Shown piece after piece: positions 1 through 9,330 of a stretch of 64,000 nt of DNA. This stretch comes from Vibrio sp. ED004 (GTDB lineage: Bacteria; Pseudomonadota; Gammaproteobacteria; Enterobacterales; Vibrionaceae): NCBI RefSeq assembly GCF_023206395.1, contig NZ_CP066149.1:3100001-3164000 (forward strand), written 5' to 3'. Below the pieces are notes generated by a model. It had not been told where the DNA came from, did not search any database, and saw only the letters and a list, made by a program, of their open reading frames with translations. The position numbers and the translations under genes are program-made. How positions within the stretch are numbered: the stretch's first letter is position 1; each line of letters starts with the position of its first letter.

Positions 1-89
1 CAAATTGCACAAGTAACGTGGTAACAGCTATGGAGCAAAGGAAGAGGGTGTTTTGAAGGGGCTCTCTTAAGAACTAGGTCGTCGAAAGC

Positions 90-115
90 AAAAAGGCCGA
101 TACAAAGTACCGGCC
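90..115 (-). terminator. Terminator of mneA
   Basis: Read on the minus strand, a GC-rich hairpin (GGCCG paired with CGGCC) is followed by five T residues. It lies about 70 bases beyond the mneA stop, as expected for a rho-independent terminator. Confidence 0.65.
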
Positions 116-145
116 GATTAGAAACCTATGGAGTGAAGCCTAAAT

Positions 146-182
146 CTTGAATAAAAACTTGAGCCTTGAATAGAAACTTAAG
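146..182. repeat. Two 18-bp direct repeats after mneA
   Basis: Two adjacent copies of an 18-bp unit beginning CTTGAATA (146-163 and 165-182) match at 16 of 18 positions. They lie between the mneA stop and its terminator. No function is evident. Confidence 0.5.
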
Positions 183-183
183 T

Positions 184-1404
184 CTACAGTTCGAACATAA
201 ACCAATAACCGTATGCACAAATCAAAGCGGGCACACTCGAATACAAGGTGGCGACGAGCGCTGCTTTAGGTGCCATGGCAATTGCAGGGAATAACGCATC
301 ACCATCATTTGAAATTGCATTACCAACCTGAGCTGAAAGTGGAAGCGCACCCGACAGGTACAAGCTAGTGACCAATAATTGTGGACCACAACCAGGTAGC
401 AAACCCATCAACACGCCCGCCAGGGGGAGCATGATCCCCCAACTTGAGAATAACGTCGCAAAATCCACATTTGCTAGCACAGAACCAAATTCGAAGAAAA
501 GAAAGGCAACCACAACCCACGCTGTCACAAAGTTGGTGTCTTGAGCGGTTTTTTGCAGTGGATGAGAGCCTAAACATTTCTCATCTTCACTTACGGCAGA
601 TTTGTAATCTTCAATTTCGCGAGTGAGGCCCCATAGAAACATCGAGCTAATCAATAAAATTGTTCCCGCCCATTCCATCGACATTTCAGGCAACGCGAGT
701 AACTCATTTACATCCACTTGAAAAGAGCCAAGTAGAGCCACCGCAGCGCCGGGAATAATCAGCACAGACCATAGGTAGCCTTGCAGGTTGATCGCTTTTT
801 TAGAGACGGATTCTTTGTCTTGAGATTGAGATTGAGATGAGCAACTGCGAACGGCTTCATTTTGCTCAGCCTGTTTTGGACGTAAAAAGTCATCCGCATG
901 GAATAGGTTAATGATTCGACCTGACGCCGTGCCCACAATTACACCCATCGCCATCATAGCTAGACCGGTTTTGGGTTCACTTGCTATCAACAAGAAGGCA
1001 GCATCGCCCATGGTGGAGACCAGCACGGCCACAACCGCACCAAACCCGAGTTTGCCGGATATAAATTGCGTAGTAACCACAATTGCACCACCACAACCGG
1101 GTAATGCGCCCATGAGTGCAGCAAATACTACTTGGTTTGAACGAGACTGATGTACAAGCTTGTTGAAGACGTTGTCTTTGTTGATGTAAAGGCTTAACCA
1201 GTGGTAAATCGCCAAGGTTAAAGCAACGTAGCAAGACACTGCCCAGAACGCGTCTGACAGAGTGGTCACCGTCAATTCACGTGTAGCGGGAGCTGCCACA
1301 AGAGCGGCAAGTGAGATAGGTAATAGCAGTCGCTTAAATGACAATGAAAACTGAGTTGTTTTCGAAGCACGACTGCTTGGCAAAAAAGAGATTAGACGAT
1401 CCAT
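184..1404 (-). CDS. mneA: Manganese exporter MneA (DUF2899/ArsP_2-type permease)
   Basis: This 406-residue inner-membrane protein has about ten hydrophobic segments in two related halves. Each half carries a PGCG motif (residues about 102-105 and 337-340) followed by a similar stretch with a conserved GDA (MGDA in the first half, DGDA in the second), so the protein arose by internal duplication. A charged, Gln/Ser-rich cytoplasmic loop separates the halves. The family includes Vibrio cholerae MneA, which exports Mn2+ and protects against Mn toxicity. The divergent neighbour is a Mn-dependent pyrophosphatase, which suits a manganese role. A perfect 7-1-7 Fur box lies about 45 bp upstream of the ATG, so iron (or Mn-loaded Fur) probably controls it. 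The family call is firm; the substrate is inferred from the V. cholerae homologue. Confidence 0.85.
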   Translation of the reverse strand: MDRLISFLPSSRASKTTQFSLSFKRLLLPISLAALVAAPATRELTVTTLSDAFWAVSCYVALTLAIYHWLSLYINKDNVFNKLVHQSRSNQVVFAALMGALPGCGGAIVVTTQFISGKLGFGAVVAVLVSTMGDAAFLLIASEPKTGLAMMAMGVIVGTASGRIINLFHADDFLRPKQAEQNEAVRSCSSQSQSQDKESVSKKAINLQGYLWSVLIIPGAAVALLGSFQVDVNELLALPEMSMEWAGTILLISSMFLWGLTREIEDYKSAVSEDEKCLGSHPLQKTAQDTNFVTAWVVVAFLFFEFGSVLANVDFATLFSSWGIMLPLAGVLMGLLPGCGPQLLVTSLYLSGALPLSAQVGNAISNDGDALFPAIAMAPKAALVATLYSSVPALICAYGYWFMFEL

Positions 1405-1447
1405 AGGTGTTACTCAAAATTAGTGGCTTAAGATAAATATATACGAA

Positions 1448-1462
1448 TGATAATAATTATCA
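1448..1462. promoter_or_regulatory. Fur box between mneA and ppaC
   Basis: The 15-bp sequence TGATAATAATTATCA is a perfect 7-1-7 inverted repeat and matches the core Fur consensus exactly. Its near end is 44 bp upstream of the mneA ATG and 144 bp upstream of the ppaC ATG, so mneA is the likelier target. Binding has not been shown here. Confidence 0.75.
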
Positions 1463-1605
1463 ATTGCATTTGTTGTTTTTTTATCTATTGTTACTATTGG
1501 CTAAACCTAGGAAACATGACCAATCTAAAAAAATGAGGTAAAGTATGGCTAATAAAGAGAGGCTCTAAAGGTAGAGTCATAATTGTTAGTGTAATAGGAA
1601 GAAAC

Positions 1606-2511
1606 ATGATTTTAGTTGTTGGTCACAAAAACCCTGATAGTGACAGTATTTGTAGTGCGTTAGTTGCAACAGAGCTTCTTAAAGCTCGTGGCGAGGAAGC
1701 GACACCAATTCGCCAAGGCGAGATCAACCGCGAAACTCAACACATTCTAGAAGTCGCTGGTGCTGAAAAGCCAGAGCTTCGTACTTCTGTTGCTGGTGAG
1801 AAAATCTGGCTAGTTGACTACTCAGATCTAGCACAAGCACCAGACGATGTTGCTGATGCAGAGATCGTAGGTATTGTCGATCACCACCGTCTAGGCGACG
1901 TGATGACAGTAAACCCAATGGAAGCTTGGATCTGGCCTGTTGGTTGTACAAACACTGTACTTTTCAACATGTTCAAGATTGAAGGTCACGCTATCTCTCA
2001 ACAAATCGCTAAGCTAATGATGTCTGCAATTCTTTCAGACACAGTTGGCTTCGCATCTCCAACATGTACTCAAAAAGACAAAGACGCGGTTGCTGAACTT
2101 GCTGAAATCGCAGGTGTAGAAGACGTTGATGCATTCATCAAAGCACTTCTAATCGCTAAAACAAACATCGAAGGCCTATCTGCTGCACAGCTAGTAGAAA
2201 AAGACCTTAAAGGCTACCCATTCAACGGTCGCGATGTTGTTGTTGGTCAAGTTGAGCTTGCGACTCTTGAGCAAGTAGACGGTATGATCGAAGCTCTAGA
2301 AGCTGATCTTGAAGAGCGTTGTGAGAAAGACGGTCTAGCATTTGCTGCGGTAATGCTAACTGACATCACTACTGCGCAAACTCGCCTTCTTTACAAAGGT
2401 GAGTGGGCTGAGAAATTGGTTAAGCACGAGAAAGACGGCGTATTGATGATGGAAAATACACTAAGCCGTAAGAAGCAAGGCTGGCCTTGGTTACAAGGTG
2501 AGCTTGTTTAA
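1606..2511 (+). CDS. ppaC: Manganese-dependent inorganic pyrophosphatase
   Basis: This is a cytosolic family II (DHH superfamily) pyrophosphatase that hydrolyses PPi to two phosphates with Mn2+ or Co2+. The signature motifs are present: GHKNPDSD (residues 6-13), DHH (92-94), SDTVGF in the middle, and SRKKQ near the C-terminus (287-291), which binds substrate. At 301 residues it has the normal length for the compact form without CBS domains. The ATG follows an AGGAAG ribosome site. Codon use is strongly biased to preferred Vibrio codons, suggesting high expression. It is divergent from the Mn exporter mneA and ends at a strong terminator, so it is probably monocistronic. Confidence 0.96.
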   Translation: MILVVGHKNPDSDSICSALVATELLKARGEEATPIRQGEINRETQHILEVAGAEKPELRTSVAGEKIWLVDYSDLAQAPDDVADAEIVGIVDHHRLGDVMTVNPMEAWIWPVGCTNTVLFNMFKIEGHAISQQIAKLMMSAILSDTVGFASPTCTQKDKDAVAELAEIAGVEDVDAFIKALLIAKTNIEGLSAAQLVEKDLKGYPFNGRDVVVGQVELATLEQVDGMIEALEADLEERCEKDGLAFAAVMLTDITTAQTRLLYKGEWAEKLVKHEKDGVLMMENTLSRKKQGWPWLQGELV

Positions 2512-2530
2512 TCAAGTCACTTAAATAATA

Positions 2531-2559
2531 AACGCCTGCTTATTTAGCAGGCGTTTTTC
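2531..2559 (+). terminator. Terminator of ppaC
   Basis: An 8-bp GC-rich stem (CGCCTGCT with AGCAGGCG), a 5-nt loop and a run of Ts lie directly downstream of the ppaC stop. Confidence 0.9.
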
Positions 2560-2652
2560 TTTGAAGTAGCCTTTCTTCTCAATAGAAATATTTGAAGTTA
2601 ATACTACTCAGCATAAAATGAACAAAGTTACTGACTAACGTAGGAAATTAAG

Positions 2653-3042
2653 ATGACTACACAGCTAGACGATAAAAAAATCGCTGAAATTAATAAGTAT
2701 ACGGGTGAGCAACGCCTTAAATACTGTGTGAAAGAAATCGTAGCAAACCGTGAAGTATGGATCTTAACCGATGAACACGGTTGTGTAATGCTGAACACAG
2801 AAGACGAAGACTGTGTTCCAGTATGGCCAAACCAAGAGTTCGCGGAGTCGTGGGCAACGGGCGAGTGGTCTGAGTGTAAAGCTGAGTCTATCTCATTAAA
2901 CAAATGGCACAGTCGTTGGACTAACGGTCTAGAAGACGATGAACTTGCTGTGGTTGTATTCCCGAACGAGCAGGAAGAAGGCGTTATCCTGTTCCCTGAT
3001 GAGTTCGACTTCGAACTGAAGAAGCAAGCTGCTAAGCGCTAA
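2653..3042 (+). CDS. DUF2750 family protein
   Basis: This 129-residue acidic soluble protein has no signal peptide or membrane segment. The layout resembles the DUF2750 family: an N-terminal helix, then WILTDEHG, a Trp/Glu-rich middle (VWPNQEFAESWATGEW) and a C-terminal VFPNEQEEGVILFPDEF stretch. The family is widespread in gammaproteobacteria with no established function; it is often described as an immunity- or housekeeping-like small protein. It stands alone, with a possible terminator downstream at 3065-3095. Confidence 0.8.
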   Translation: MTTQLDDKKIAEINKYTGEQRLKYCVKEIVANREVWILTDEHGCVMLNTEDEDCVPVWPNQEFAESWATGEWSECKAESISLNKWHSRWTNGLEDDELAVVVFPNEQEEGVILFPDEFDFELKKQAAKR

Positions 3043-3064
3043 TCTTCTCGTAACATCATAAGTC

Positions 3065-3095
3065 AGCGTTGCCTTCCGCTAGGCAGCGCTTTAGT
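3065..3095 (+). terminator. Probable terminator after the DUF2750 gene
   Basis: AGCGTTGCCT pairs with AGGCAGCGCT (one G-U wobble) around a 6-nt loop. A moderately T-rich tract follows. Confidence 0.5.
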
Positions 3096-3169
3096 TCTGT
3101 TTACTTCTTCAGCTCTGTTTTATCGTTTCAGCTCTCCCCAAACAACAAAATCACTATCTCACGTTCTAA

Positions 3170-3949
3170 TTAGTATCCAATCAACTGATACAGAGGTGCT
3201 TGTTGCGCGTCTTTTGCTGCTCGTTGAAGTACGCCTGTCTCACTGTATCTCTTTAAAATCTGTCTTACCACAGGCTTAGCTTGTGCTTTGGTCATTCCCG
3301 CTTTCAATTCTGGTTCATACAACAGCTGTAGTAGCACTACATCTAATGGCGATAGCAGGTCTTCTGGCGTGTGATCATTGAAGATAGAAGGGTAGGCTTT
3401 ATCGGAATCGTTTGGGAGCCCTAACACCTGCGTTATCTCCTCTACGATACAGGCGACAAGCTTGCCTCGCTGTCTTGCCTGATCAACGGGGATAACTATC
3501 CCAGCATAGATAACCTCGCCTTTGGAGTTAGTTCGATAACCAGCAGTACAGATAGCGCTATTTAGATGCTTTGTCGACTTAAGCTTGAGGATGGTTTTAG
3601 ATTCCGCTATCCACTTACTCTGCCTCGTGTATATCCATTTAACATTGGCTTCGGACTCTTTGCTGACGATTTTGATAGGGTGTTGCGTCACTTCGGACAA
3701 GTGCTGGATATGAAGTTCTGTGAGCTCTTGATGGAGTTCTTTGTCATCGACTCGGTGATCAACCCATATCTTGATCGGTTGCTTCCATTTAGCGAGTGGT
3801 TTATTGCCTTGGGAATATTCGTGTTGCAGTGCCACGTTGTAGAAGGCCGTCTCTACAAACGACTTATCTAACCAAGTGAGTGGTGTACTGACGGCATGGA
3901 AGGAAACAACCGCAAGCAAGAGGGGAAGCATTGAAGCTTTTGTTAGCAT
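3170..3949 (-). CDS. DUF2927 domain protein, exported
   Basis: This 259-residue protein has an N-terminal signal peptide (hydrophobic residues about 6-22, likely cut after VST). The body has the DUF2927 pattern: an IKIWVDHRV strand near residue 60, a single VEEITQVLGLPND segment near 170, then YPSIFND and a closing SPLDVVLLQLLYEPELKAGM. The EEITQ-x-LG region recalls metzincin-like zinc-peptidase helices but lacks a full HExxH, so enzymatic activity is uncertain. It lies just downstream of the sap operon on the same strand (40-bp gap) and could be cotranscribed with it. Its role is unknown. Confidence 0.8.
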   Translation of the reverse strand: MLTKASMLPLLLAVVSFHAVSTPLTWLDKSFVETAFYNVALQHEYSQGNKPLAKWKQPIKIWVDHRVDDKELHQELTELHIQHLSEVTQHPIKIVSKESEANVKWIYTRQSKWIAESKTILKLKSTKHLNSAICTAGYRTNSKGEVIYAGIVIPVDQARQRGKLVACIVEEITQVLGLPNDSDKAYPSIFNDHTPEDLLSPLDVVLLQLLYEPELKAGMTKAQAKPVVRQILKRYSETGVLQRAAKDAQQAPLYQLIGY

Positions 3950-3989
3950 GCGTTACCCCTCTAGTGGCGTGTGAAAAAGTGAAACCAGT

Positions 3990-4772
3990 CTAGTGGTTTG
4001 GTGCTTTGGAGAAATGGCTCTCAACCAATCTTTGGGTGATTTGGTGAGTTGGGTTGGTCAGCACTTGATCCGTTTCACCACTCTCAACCACATTGCCTTC
4101 GTGCATTACTATTATCTTGTCGGTGATGTGTTTAACAATACCGAGGTGTTGAGATACATAAACGAACGACACACCCATCTCTTCTTGTAGCTCTAGGAAC
4201 AAGTTGATGATTTGCGAGCGCATTGCCATGTCCAAACCATTCAATGCTTCATCCGCAACGATGATCGATGGTTGAAGTATCAAGGCACGAGCCAAACAAA
4301 CCCTCTGTTTCTGGCCCGCAGCAAGCATCTGAGGGTAGAAGTAAGCATGTTCCGGAAGAAGACCCACACGTAATAATGTGTCTTTCACACGACGCATACG
4401 GGCTTCTGGTGGCATGTTGGTGTTTCGCTTCAATGGGCCTTCAAGAATGCGACCAATCTGAATACGTGGGTTAAGCGATGTGTTCGGATCTTGGAAGATC
4501 ATGCGAATCAGCTTACAACGAGTCGAGTAGTCTTTATGTTCTAGTTTTTCACCATTCACACGAATCTCACCCGCAGTTGGCTCTACCATACCTGCTAGCA
4601 TTCTCGCTAATGTCGACTTTCCTGAACCATTCTGGCCGATAAAACCAATCGTCTGTCCGGCTTCTAAACTAAAGCTCACTGGCTTTACGGCTTGATGAAT
4701 CTTCTTACGGAAAAGACCAGAGCGAGTCGTAAAGTCTTTAGATAGATCACTGACTTCTAATAATGCACTCAT
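3990..4772 (-). CDS. sapF: Peptide ABC transporter ATPase SapF
   Basis: This 260-residue ATP-binding subunit drives the Sap importer, known in enterics for resistance to antimicrobial peptides and for putrescine or potassium-linked functions. Visible motifs are Walker [10 protein letters not shown] (residues 46-54), a Q-loop [12 protein letters not shown], and Walker [13 protein letters not shown]. The signature is LAAGQKQR rather than LSGGQ; SapF proteins usually deviate at this spot. Its start overlaps the sapD stop by four bases (ATGA), showing translational coupling as the last gene of sapABCDF. Confidence 0.92.
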   Translation of the reverse strand: MSALLEVSDLSKDFTTRSGLFRKKIHQAVKPVSFSLEAGQTIGFIGQNGSGKSTLARMLAGMVEPTAGEIRVNGEKLEHKDYSTRCKLIRMIFQDPNTSLNPRIQIGRILEGPLKRNTNMPPEARMRRVKDTLLRVGLLPEHAYFYPQMLAAGQKQRVCLARALILQPSIIVADEALNGLDMAMRSQIINLFLELQEEMGVSFVYVSQHLGIVKHITDKIIVMHEGNVVESGETDQVLTNPTHQITQRLVESHFSKAPNH

Positions 4773-5770
4773 GATTTCTTTTTCTTCTCCATATTCAGAG
4801 GGAAGTGACAGTTAAACTTATGGTTTTTGATACGCTTGGTGTGTGGGATCTCGACACATTGTCTTTGCGCGTATGGGCAACGTGGCCCTAATCGACAACC
4901 AATAGGAAGGTGCTGTAGCGGAGGAATCGACCCCGGCAGCGACTGAAGCTTCTCTTTGTGAGGGATCCAGTCGTTAAAGTCTGGCATCGCTTTCAACAGC
5001 GCAACCGTATAAGGGTGTTTAGGCGCATCCAATAGTTTTTGCGTGTCAGCGGATTCAACAGACTGACCACAATACATCACGGTAATGCGAGTCGCCCACT
5101 GGGTAATCGTCGTTAAGTCATGACCGATCAGAACAATAGTCGTGTTATTGAGCTGATTCATTCGACTCAATAAACGCAGTATTTGAGACTGTGTAATTGG
5201 GTCTAAATCGTTGGTTGGTTCATCGGCAATCAAGACTTTTGGCTTGGCAGCGATCGCCATGGCAATCATCACTTTTTGACACTCACCATCGGTCAGCTCA
5301 TATGAGTAGCTGTCCATTAGACGTGAGTGATCTTTGATACCGACTTTGTGCAGTAGCGCTATCGCTTGCTTCTTACGCCACTTAAATCGTTGCCACCAAC
5401 GACCTTCAAAGGCGTGTGAAGGTATCGCTTCGATTAGCTGGTGTCCCACTTTTTCGGAAGGATCCAGACACGTTGATGGTTCTTGGAAGATCATTGCGAT
5501 ATCTCGAGCAATAACGCGTCGGCGCTCTTTAGGCGTTAGTTGAAGCAAGTCAACGTTCCCCAGTCGCATTCGGTCAGCTGAGACCTTCCAGTTTTCCTTA
5601 CAAACACCAACGATCGCTTTCGCAACCAAACTCTTACCAGAGCCTGATTCGCCTACTAGGCCACGAATTTCCCCTTCATTGAGGGTAATACTCATTCGAT
5701 CTACCGCTTTAACCATCCCTTGAGGAGTCTCAATCTCGATGGTTAGATGTCGAATATCAAGTAACGGCAT
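4769..5770 (-). CDS. sapD: Peptide ABC transporter ATPase SapD
   Basis: This 333-residue Opp/Dpp-type ATPase has Walker A GESGSGKS near residue 40, a Q-loop [10 protein letters not shown], a degenerate signature LTDGECQK, and Walker [13 protein letters not shown]. The C-terminal oligopeptide-transporter domain carries the family's Cys-rich [15 protein letters not shown] segment. It pairs with SapF beneath the SapBC membrane pair. Its start shares one base with the sapC stop and its stop overlaps the sapF start. Confidence 0.93.
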   Translation of the reverse strand: MPLLDIRHLTIEIETPQGMVKAVDRMSITLNEGEIRGLVGESGSGKSLVAKAIVGVCKENWKVSADRMRLGNVDLLQLTPKERRRVIARDIAMIFQEPSTCLDPSEKVGHQLIEAIPSHAFEGRWWQRFKWRKKQAIALLHKVGIKDHSRLMDSYSYELTDGECQKVMIAMAIAAKPKVLIADEPTNDLDPITQSQILRLLSRMNQLNNTTIVLIGHDLTTITQWATRITVMYCGQSVESADTQKLLDAPKHPYTVALLKAMPDFNDWIPHKEKLQSLPGSIPPLQHLPIGCRLGPRCPYAQRQCVEIPHTKRIKNHKFNCHFPLNMEKKKKS

Positions 5771-6657
5771 TATTCGATTCCTGCATTTAGCGCTTGGCGA
5801 ACACCTTCACCGACAAGGTTAATCACGATCACTGTAAACATAATAGCTAAGCCGGGTAGGGTTACAGTCCATGGTGCAAGGTAAATCAGTTCTACTGAAT
5901 CACCCAAGATTGAGCCCCATTCTGTACTTGGTGCTTGAGCGCCAAGACCAAGAAAGCCCAAGGCGGTGATATCAAGAATCGCCACTGACAGTGCCAGCGT
6001 CACTTCTAATGCAACCACGGTCAGAATATTGGGAACAATCGAGTTCCATAACAGGTAAAAGTCGTTCGCGCCATCAAGGCGAGAAGCGAGAATGTAGTCT
6101 TTCTCTACTTCGGCATGCACGGCAATGTATACCGAGCGTATAAACCTCGGTATCAGTGCTAAGCAAATGGCAAGTAGGATATTAAATTCACCAAATCCCA
6201 GAAAGGTGACAAAGATAATCGCCAGTAGCAACGATGGAATCGACATAACCGTATCAAGCAGGTGGTTGAGCGTGCTCGATAGCAGTCCGCGAGTCATACC
6301 AGCAAGTACGCCAATCAGACAGCCAATCACAGCCGCGATAAAGGTGATAACAACTGCAGCACCGAAAGTCAGCTGAGAGCCAATAATCAGACGAGAAAGA
6401 ATGTCTCGACCTAAATCATCAGTACCTAGGAAGTATTCAACGGTGCCTGCCGGATCCCAAGAAGGCGGCGTTAATAGATGACCCGTTTGTTCTTGTGAGT
6501 CATGTGGTGCGAGCCACGGTGAAGTGACCGTAACCAGAATGATAAGCACCAAACACCACAGGCCAAACATCGCTAGGTTGTTGGCACGGAAGCTTCGCCA
6601 GAAACGCTCGAACTGGGTTGGAATCTGTTCTTCTTGGTAGACGTTATTTGTTAGCAT
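5770..6657 (-). CDS. sapC: Peptide ABC transporter permease SapC
   Basis: This 295-residue inner-membrane permease of the Opp/DppC type has an N-terminal TM after the [14 protein letters not shown] stretch, then a long periplasmic loop and five more TM helices. The binding-protein-dependent transport motif ([20 protein letters not shown]) lies near residue 200. It forms the channel with SapB. The gene overlaps the 3' end of sapB by 14 bp, so translation is coupled. Confidence 0.92.
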   Translation of the reverse strand: MLTNNVYQEEQIPTQFERFWRSFRANNLAMFGLWCLVLIILVTVTSPWLAPHDSQEQTGHLLTPPSWDPAGTVEYFLGTDDLGRDILSRLIIGSQLTFGAAVVITFIAAVIGCLIGVLAGMTRGLLSSTLNHLLDTVMSIPSLLLAIIFVTFLGFGEFNILLAICLALIPRFIRSVYIAVHAEVEKDYILASRLDGANDFYLLWNSIVPNILTVVALEVTLALSVAILDITALGFLGLGAQAPSTEWGSILGDSVELIYLAPWTVTLPGLAIMFTVIVINLVGEGVRQALNAGIE

Positions 6658-7606
6658 ACCATTCCTTCCTTACCAGTGGATTGACCATTGCGCCCAAGAG
6701 ATCGGACAGAATGTTCGCAGTCAAAACCAGTGTTGCCACTACAATTACGCCCGCTTGAATTGATACATAGTCTTGATTAGACAGGGCATCTAATAACCAG
6801 CGGCCAATGCCCGGCCAGTTAAAGATTGATTCGGTAATGATCGCGAGCGTTAACATACTCGATAGCTGAACTCCGACCTTAGGAATAATCGGCGGAATCG
6901 CATTTCTCAAAACGTGCTGAGTGATGATCTCTCGTGTTGAAAGACCTTTTATTCGTGCCGCGCGGATGTAGTTTTGAGTCATCACCTCTGCAACCGATGC
7001 GCGCATGAGTCGGATAACCTGAGTGGTTGGCGCAAGTGCTAGAACGAGACAAGGCAGTGCCATGTGTTCGATAACACTTTGCAGCGCATGTGCTCGGTAG
7101 CGTCCTTCAGCAAAAAAGGCATCAATCATCGCGAAGCCAGTCACGTGTTCAATCTCGTAAAGTAGATCGTACCGACCGCCAACAGGGAACATCTCAAAGT
7201 GCAGTGAGAACACCATGATCATCAATAGTGCGACCCAAAATATAGGTGCCGAGTAGCCTGCCATTGAGGTGAACGAGATAGTCGTATCGACAAATTTACC
7301 TTGTCTCATACCCGCGATGGTGCCAAAAGGGATACCGATGAAAAGCGCTAGTACAAAAGCGAAGAAGCACAGTTCTAGAGTCGCAGGGAACACCACGACT
7401 AGCTCATCAATGATGGGCACACCGTGTTTACTCAAACCGAAGTTCAGCGTTGATAGTTCAGTGATATAGCTAATCCAACCGGGCCAGAAATCTTGGATAG
7501 CCCAAGGAGACGTTTGGTCGAGTCGAAGCAATGAAAAACCAACCAGAGTCAGAATCGCTAGGGTAATAACGAATAAGTTTATACGTCTTAATGTATACCA
7601 AAACAT
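6644..7606 (-). CDS. sapB: Peptide ABC transporter permease SapB
   Basis: This 320-residue DppB-type permease has an N-terminal TM (MFWYTLRRINLFVITLAIL), about six membrane helices in all, and the cytoplasmic coupling motif YIRAARIKGLSTREI near residue 215. It partners SapC. The ATG overlaps the sapA stop codon by one base (TGATG), a standard coupling arrangement in this operon. Confidence 0.92.
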   Translation of the reverse strand: MFWYTLRRINLFVITLAILTLVGFSLLRLDQTSPWAIQDFWPGWISYITELSTLNFGLSKHGVPIIDELVVVFPATLELCFFAFVLALFIGIPFGTIAGMRQGKFVDTTISFTSMAGYSAPIFWVALLMIMVFSLHFEMFPVGGRYDLLYEIEHVTGFAMIDAFFAEGRYRAHALQSVIEHMALPCLVLALAPTTQVIRLMRASVAEVMTQNYIRAARIKGLSTREIITQHVLRNAIPPIIPKVGVQLSSMLTLAIITESIFNWPGIGRWLLDALSNQDYVSIQAGVIVVATLVLTANILSDLLGAMVNPLVRKEWYANK

Positions 7607-9228
7607 CAGCGCACCTCTCTTCTGACTTGATCAAAAGGTTGGGCATTGAATGGGCTCTGTTTAAAGCCGGTTAGCGAACGGTCGTGAACGCGGAATTGCA
7701 CGCCATGTGCCAGAGGAATCACAGGAACTTCTTCATTGAGAATGTTTTGCGCTTGTCTATACAAGTTCACACGGTGCCTTTGTTGATTGATCTCTAAAGC
7801 TAAATCCAGAAGGAAATCAAAGTCTGAATTACACCACATAGAGACGTTTAACCCTGCGCGTTCAGAACTGCAAGAGAGCAGGGGACGTAAGAAATTGTCA
7901 GGATCGCCCGTGTTGCCAATCCAACCGGTAAGAAGCAAGTCTGTTGAGGCAATGGATGACAGCTGTGTGCGGTCGAATCGGTCGTCGGTATAGAGTTTCA
8001 GTTCAATACCAATGTCGGCCAAGTTTGCTTGAATTAATTCTGCTGTTTTTCGTGGGCTTGGGTTGTAGGCGCGAGGCTCTAAAGGAACCCACATTGAAAG
8101 TTCTAATCCCGGTTCAACGCCTGCTTCTTTTAGCAGCGCCACAGCATAGTTTCGATCGTAGCGAACTTGAACGCTGTCTTTTTGGTGAGCCCAAGAAGTT
8201 GGAGGCAGTAAGGTATAAGCTTTCGTGCCCGTACCGTAATAAACAGAATCGAGAATGTTCTGGCGGTTGATCGCCAAGTTCAGCGCTTTACGGACTCGCG
8301 AATCACGCAAGGCTGGGTGCTCTGTATTAAGCGCAATAAAAGAGACATTAACCGCAGGCGTTGCGGATATTTGCAACTCTTCATGAGCTTGAATAATCGG
8401 GATCTGACTTGAAATCGGCGAGTTCAGCACGTCACATTCGTTACGAAGAAGCTTGGCAAGTGTGCCTGTTCCACGTTGTGAGGTGTCGAACACAACTTGG
8501 TCCATTTGAACGTCACCTTTCCAGTAATGCTTGTTCTTTTTCAAGCGCACTAGATCGTTGATCTGGTATTCATCTAAGTAAAAAGGCCCAGTGCCTACTG
8601 GCTTAGAATCAATTTGGTTTTTCTCATCCGCAGCAACGAGCTTATTGGCGTATTCTTTGGAGTGAATGACCGCGTAGCTGGTGGCGATGTTGTTGAGGAA
8701 TGAATTATCAGGGCGACTTAGTTGGAACTTAACCGTCAGGTCATCGACTGCTGTGATGTCGACAATCAGGTTTTTGAAGTCGATGCCTGCAAACCATGGG
8801 TATAGGCCACCACCCACATAGTGAAATGGGTTCGAGCTATCGATGATGCGTTCGAAACTAAAGACCACATCTTGCGCATTCATGCTACGAGTTGGAGTAA
8901 ACCAATCTGTGGTTTGAAACTCAACATTAGGACGCAATGTGAAAGTGTACTCAGTACCTGATTTATCGACAGCCCAGCTTGTTGCCAAGTTCTGTTGTGG
9001 TCGATAAGTCATTGGGTCAAGCGTTAGCAAGGTATCGAAGATTTGAGGGCTCAGCGACTCTGCGGTAATGCCACTATCAATCAATTGTGGGTTGAAGGTA
9101 CTAGGGTTACCTTGGCCGCAATAAATGAAGCCTTTTTCACGGATCTGTTCGTGATCCACACTTTCACCACATCCGGCTAAAAAGCTCAGCGTGCAGATGC
9201 TCAGTGATAGTCTTATTAGTGCTTTCAT
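7606..9228 (-). CDS. sapA: Peptide ABC transporter substrate-binding protein SapA (predicted lipoprotein)
   Basis: This 540-residue SBP_bac_5 family binding protein delivers peptides to SapBCDF. The SapA-like segment FQTTDWFTPTRSMNAQDVVF (around residue 105) supports SapA rather than generic OppA. The signal peptide ends in a lipobox, FLAGC (Cys about residue 20), so this SapA is probably a lipoprotein, whereas enteric SapA is a soluble periplasmic protein as far as I recall. It is the first gene of the operon. The gap to pspF upstream is about 100 bp with no clear strong terminator. Confidence 0.92.
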   Translation of the reverse strand: MKALIRLSLSICTLSFLAGCGESVDHEQIREKGFIYCGQGNPSTFNPQLIDSGITAESLSPQIFDTLLTLDPMTYRPQQNLATSWAVDKSGTEYTFTLRPNVEFQTTDWFTPTRSMNAQDVVFSFERIIDSSNPFHYVGGGLYPWFAGIDFKNLIVDITAVDDLTVKFQLSRPDNSFLNNIATSYAVIHSKEYANKLVAADEKNQIDSKPVGTGPFYLDEYQINDLVRLKKNKHYWKGDVQMDQVVFDTSQRGTGTLAKLLRNECDVLNSPISSQIPIIQAHEELQISATPAVNVSFIALNTEHPALRDSRVRKALNLAINRQNILDSVYYGTGTKAYTLLPPTSWAHQKDSVQVRYDRNYAVALLKEAGVEPGLELSMWVPLEPRAYNPSPRKTAELIQANLADIGIELKLYTDDRFDRTQLSSIASTDLLLTGWIGNTGDPDNFLRPLLSCSSERAGLNVSMWCNSDFDFLLDLALEINQQRHRVNLYRQAQNILNEEVPVIPLAHGVQFRVHDRSLTGFKQSPFNAQPFDQVRREVR

Positions 9229-9330
9229 AAAAAGAAATACTTTTCGAAACGAGGCGTTAGAGGAGCCTCAAGATCCGGACAATTTAACATTTTATTTATT
9301 CGGCTCCAAATAATAATCTAGTGTGGGCAG

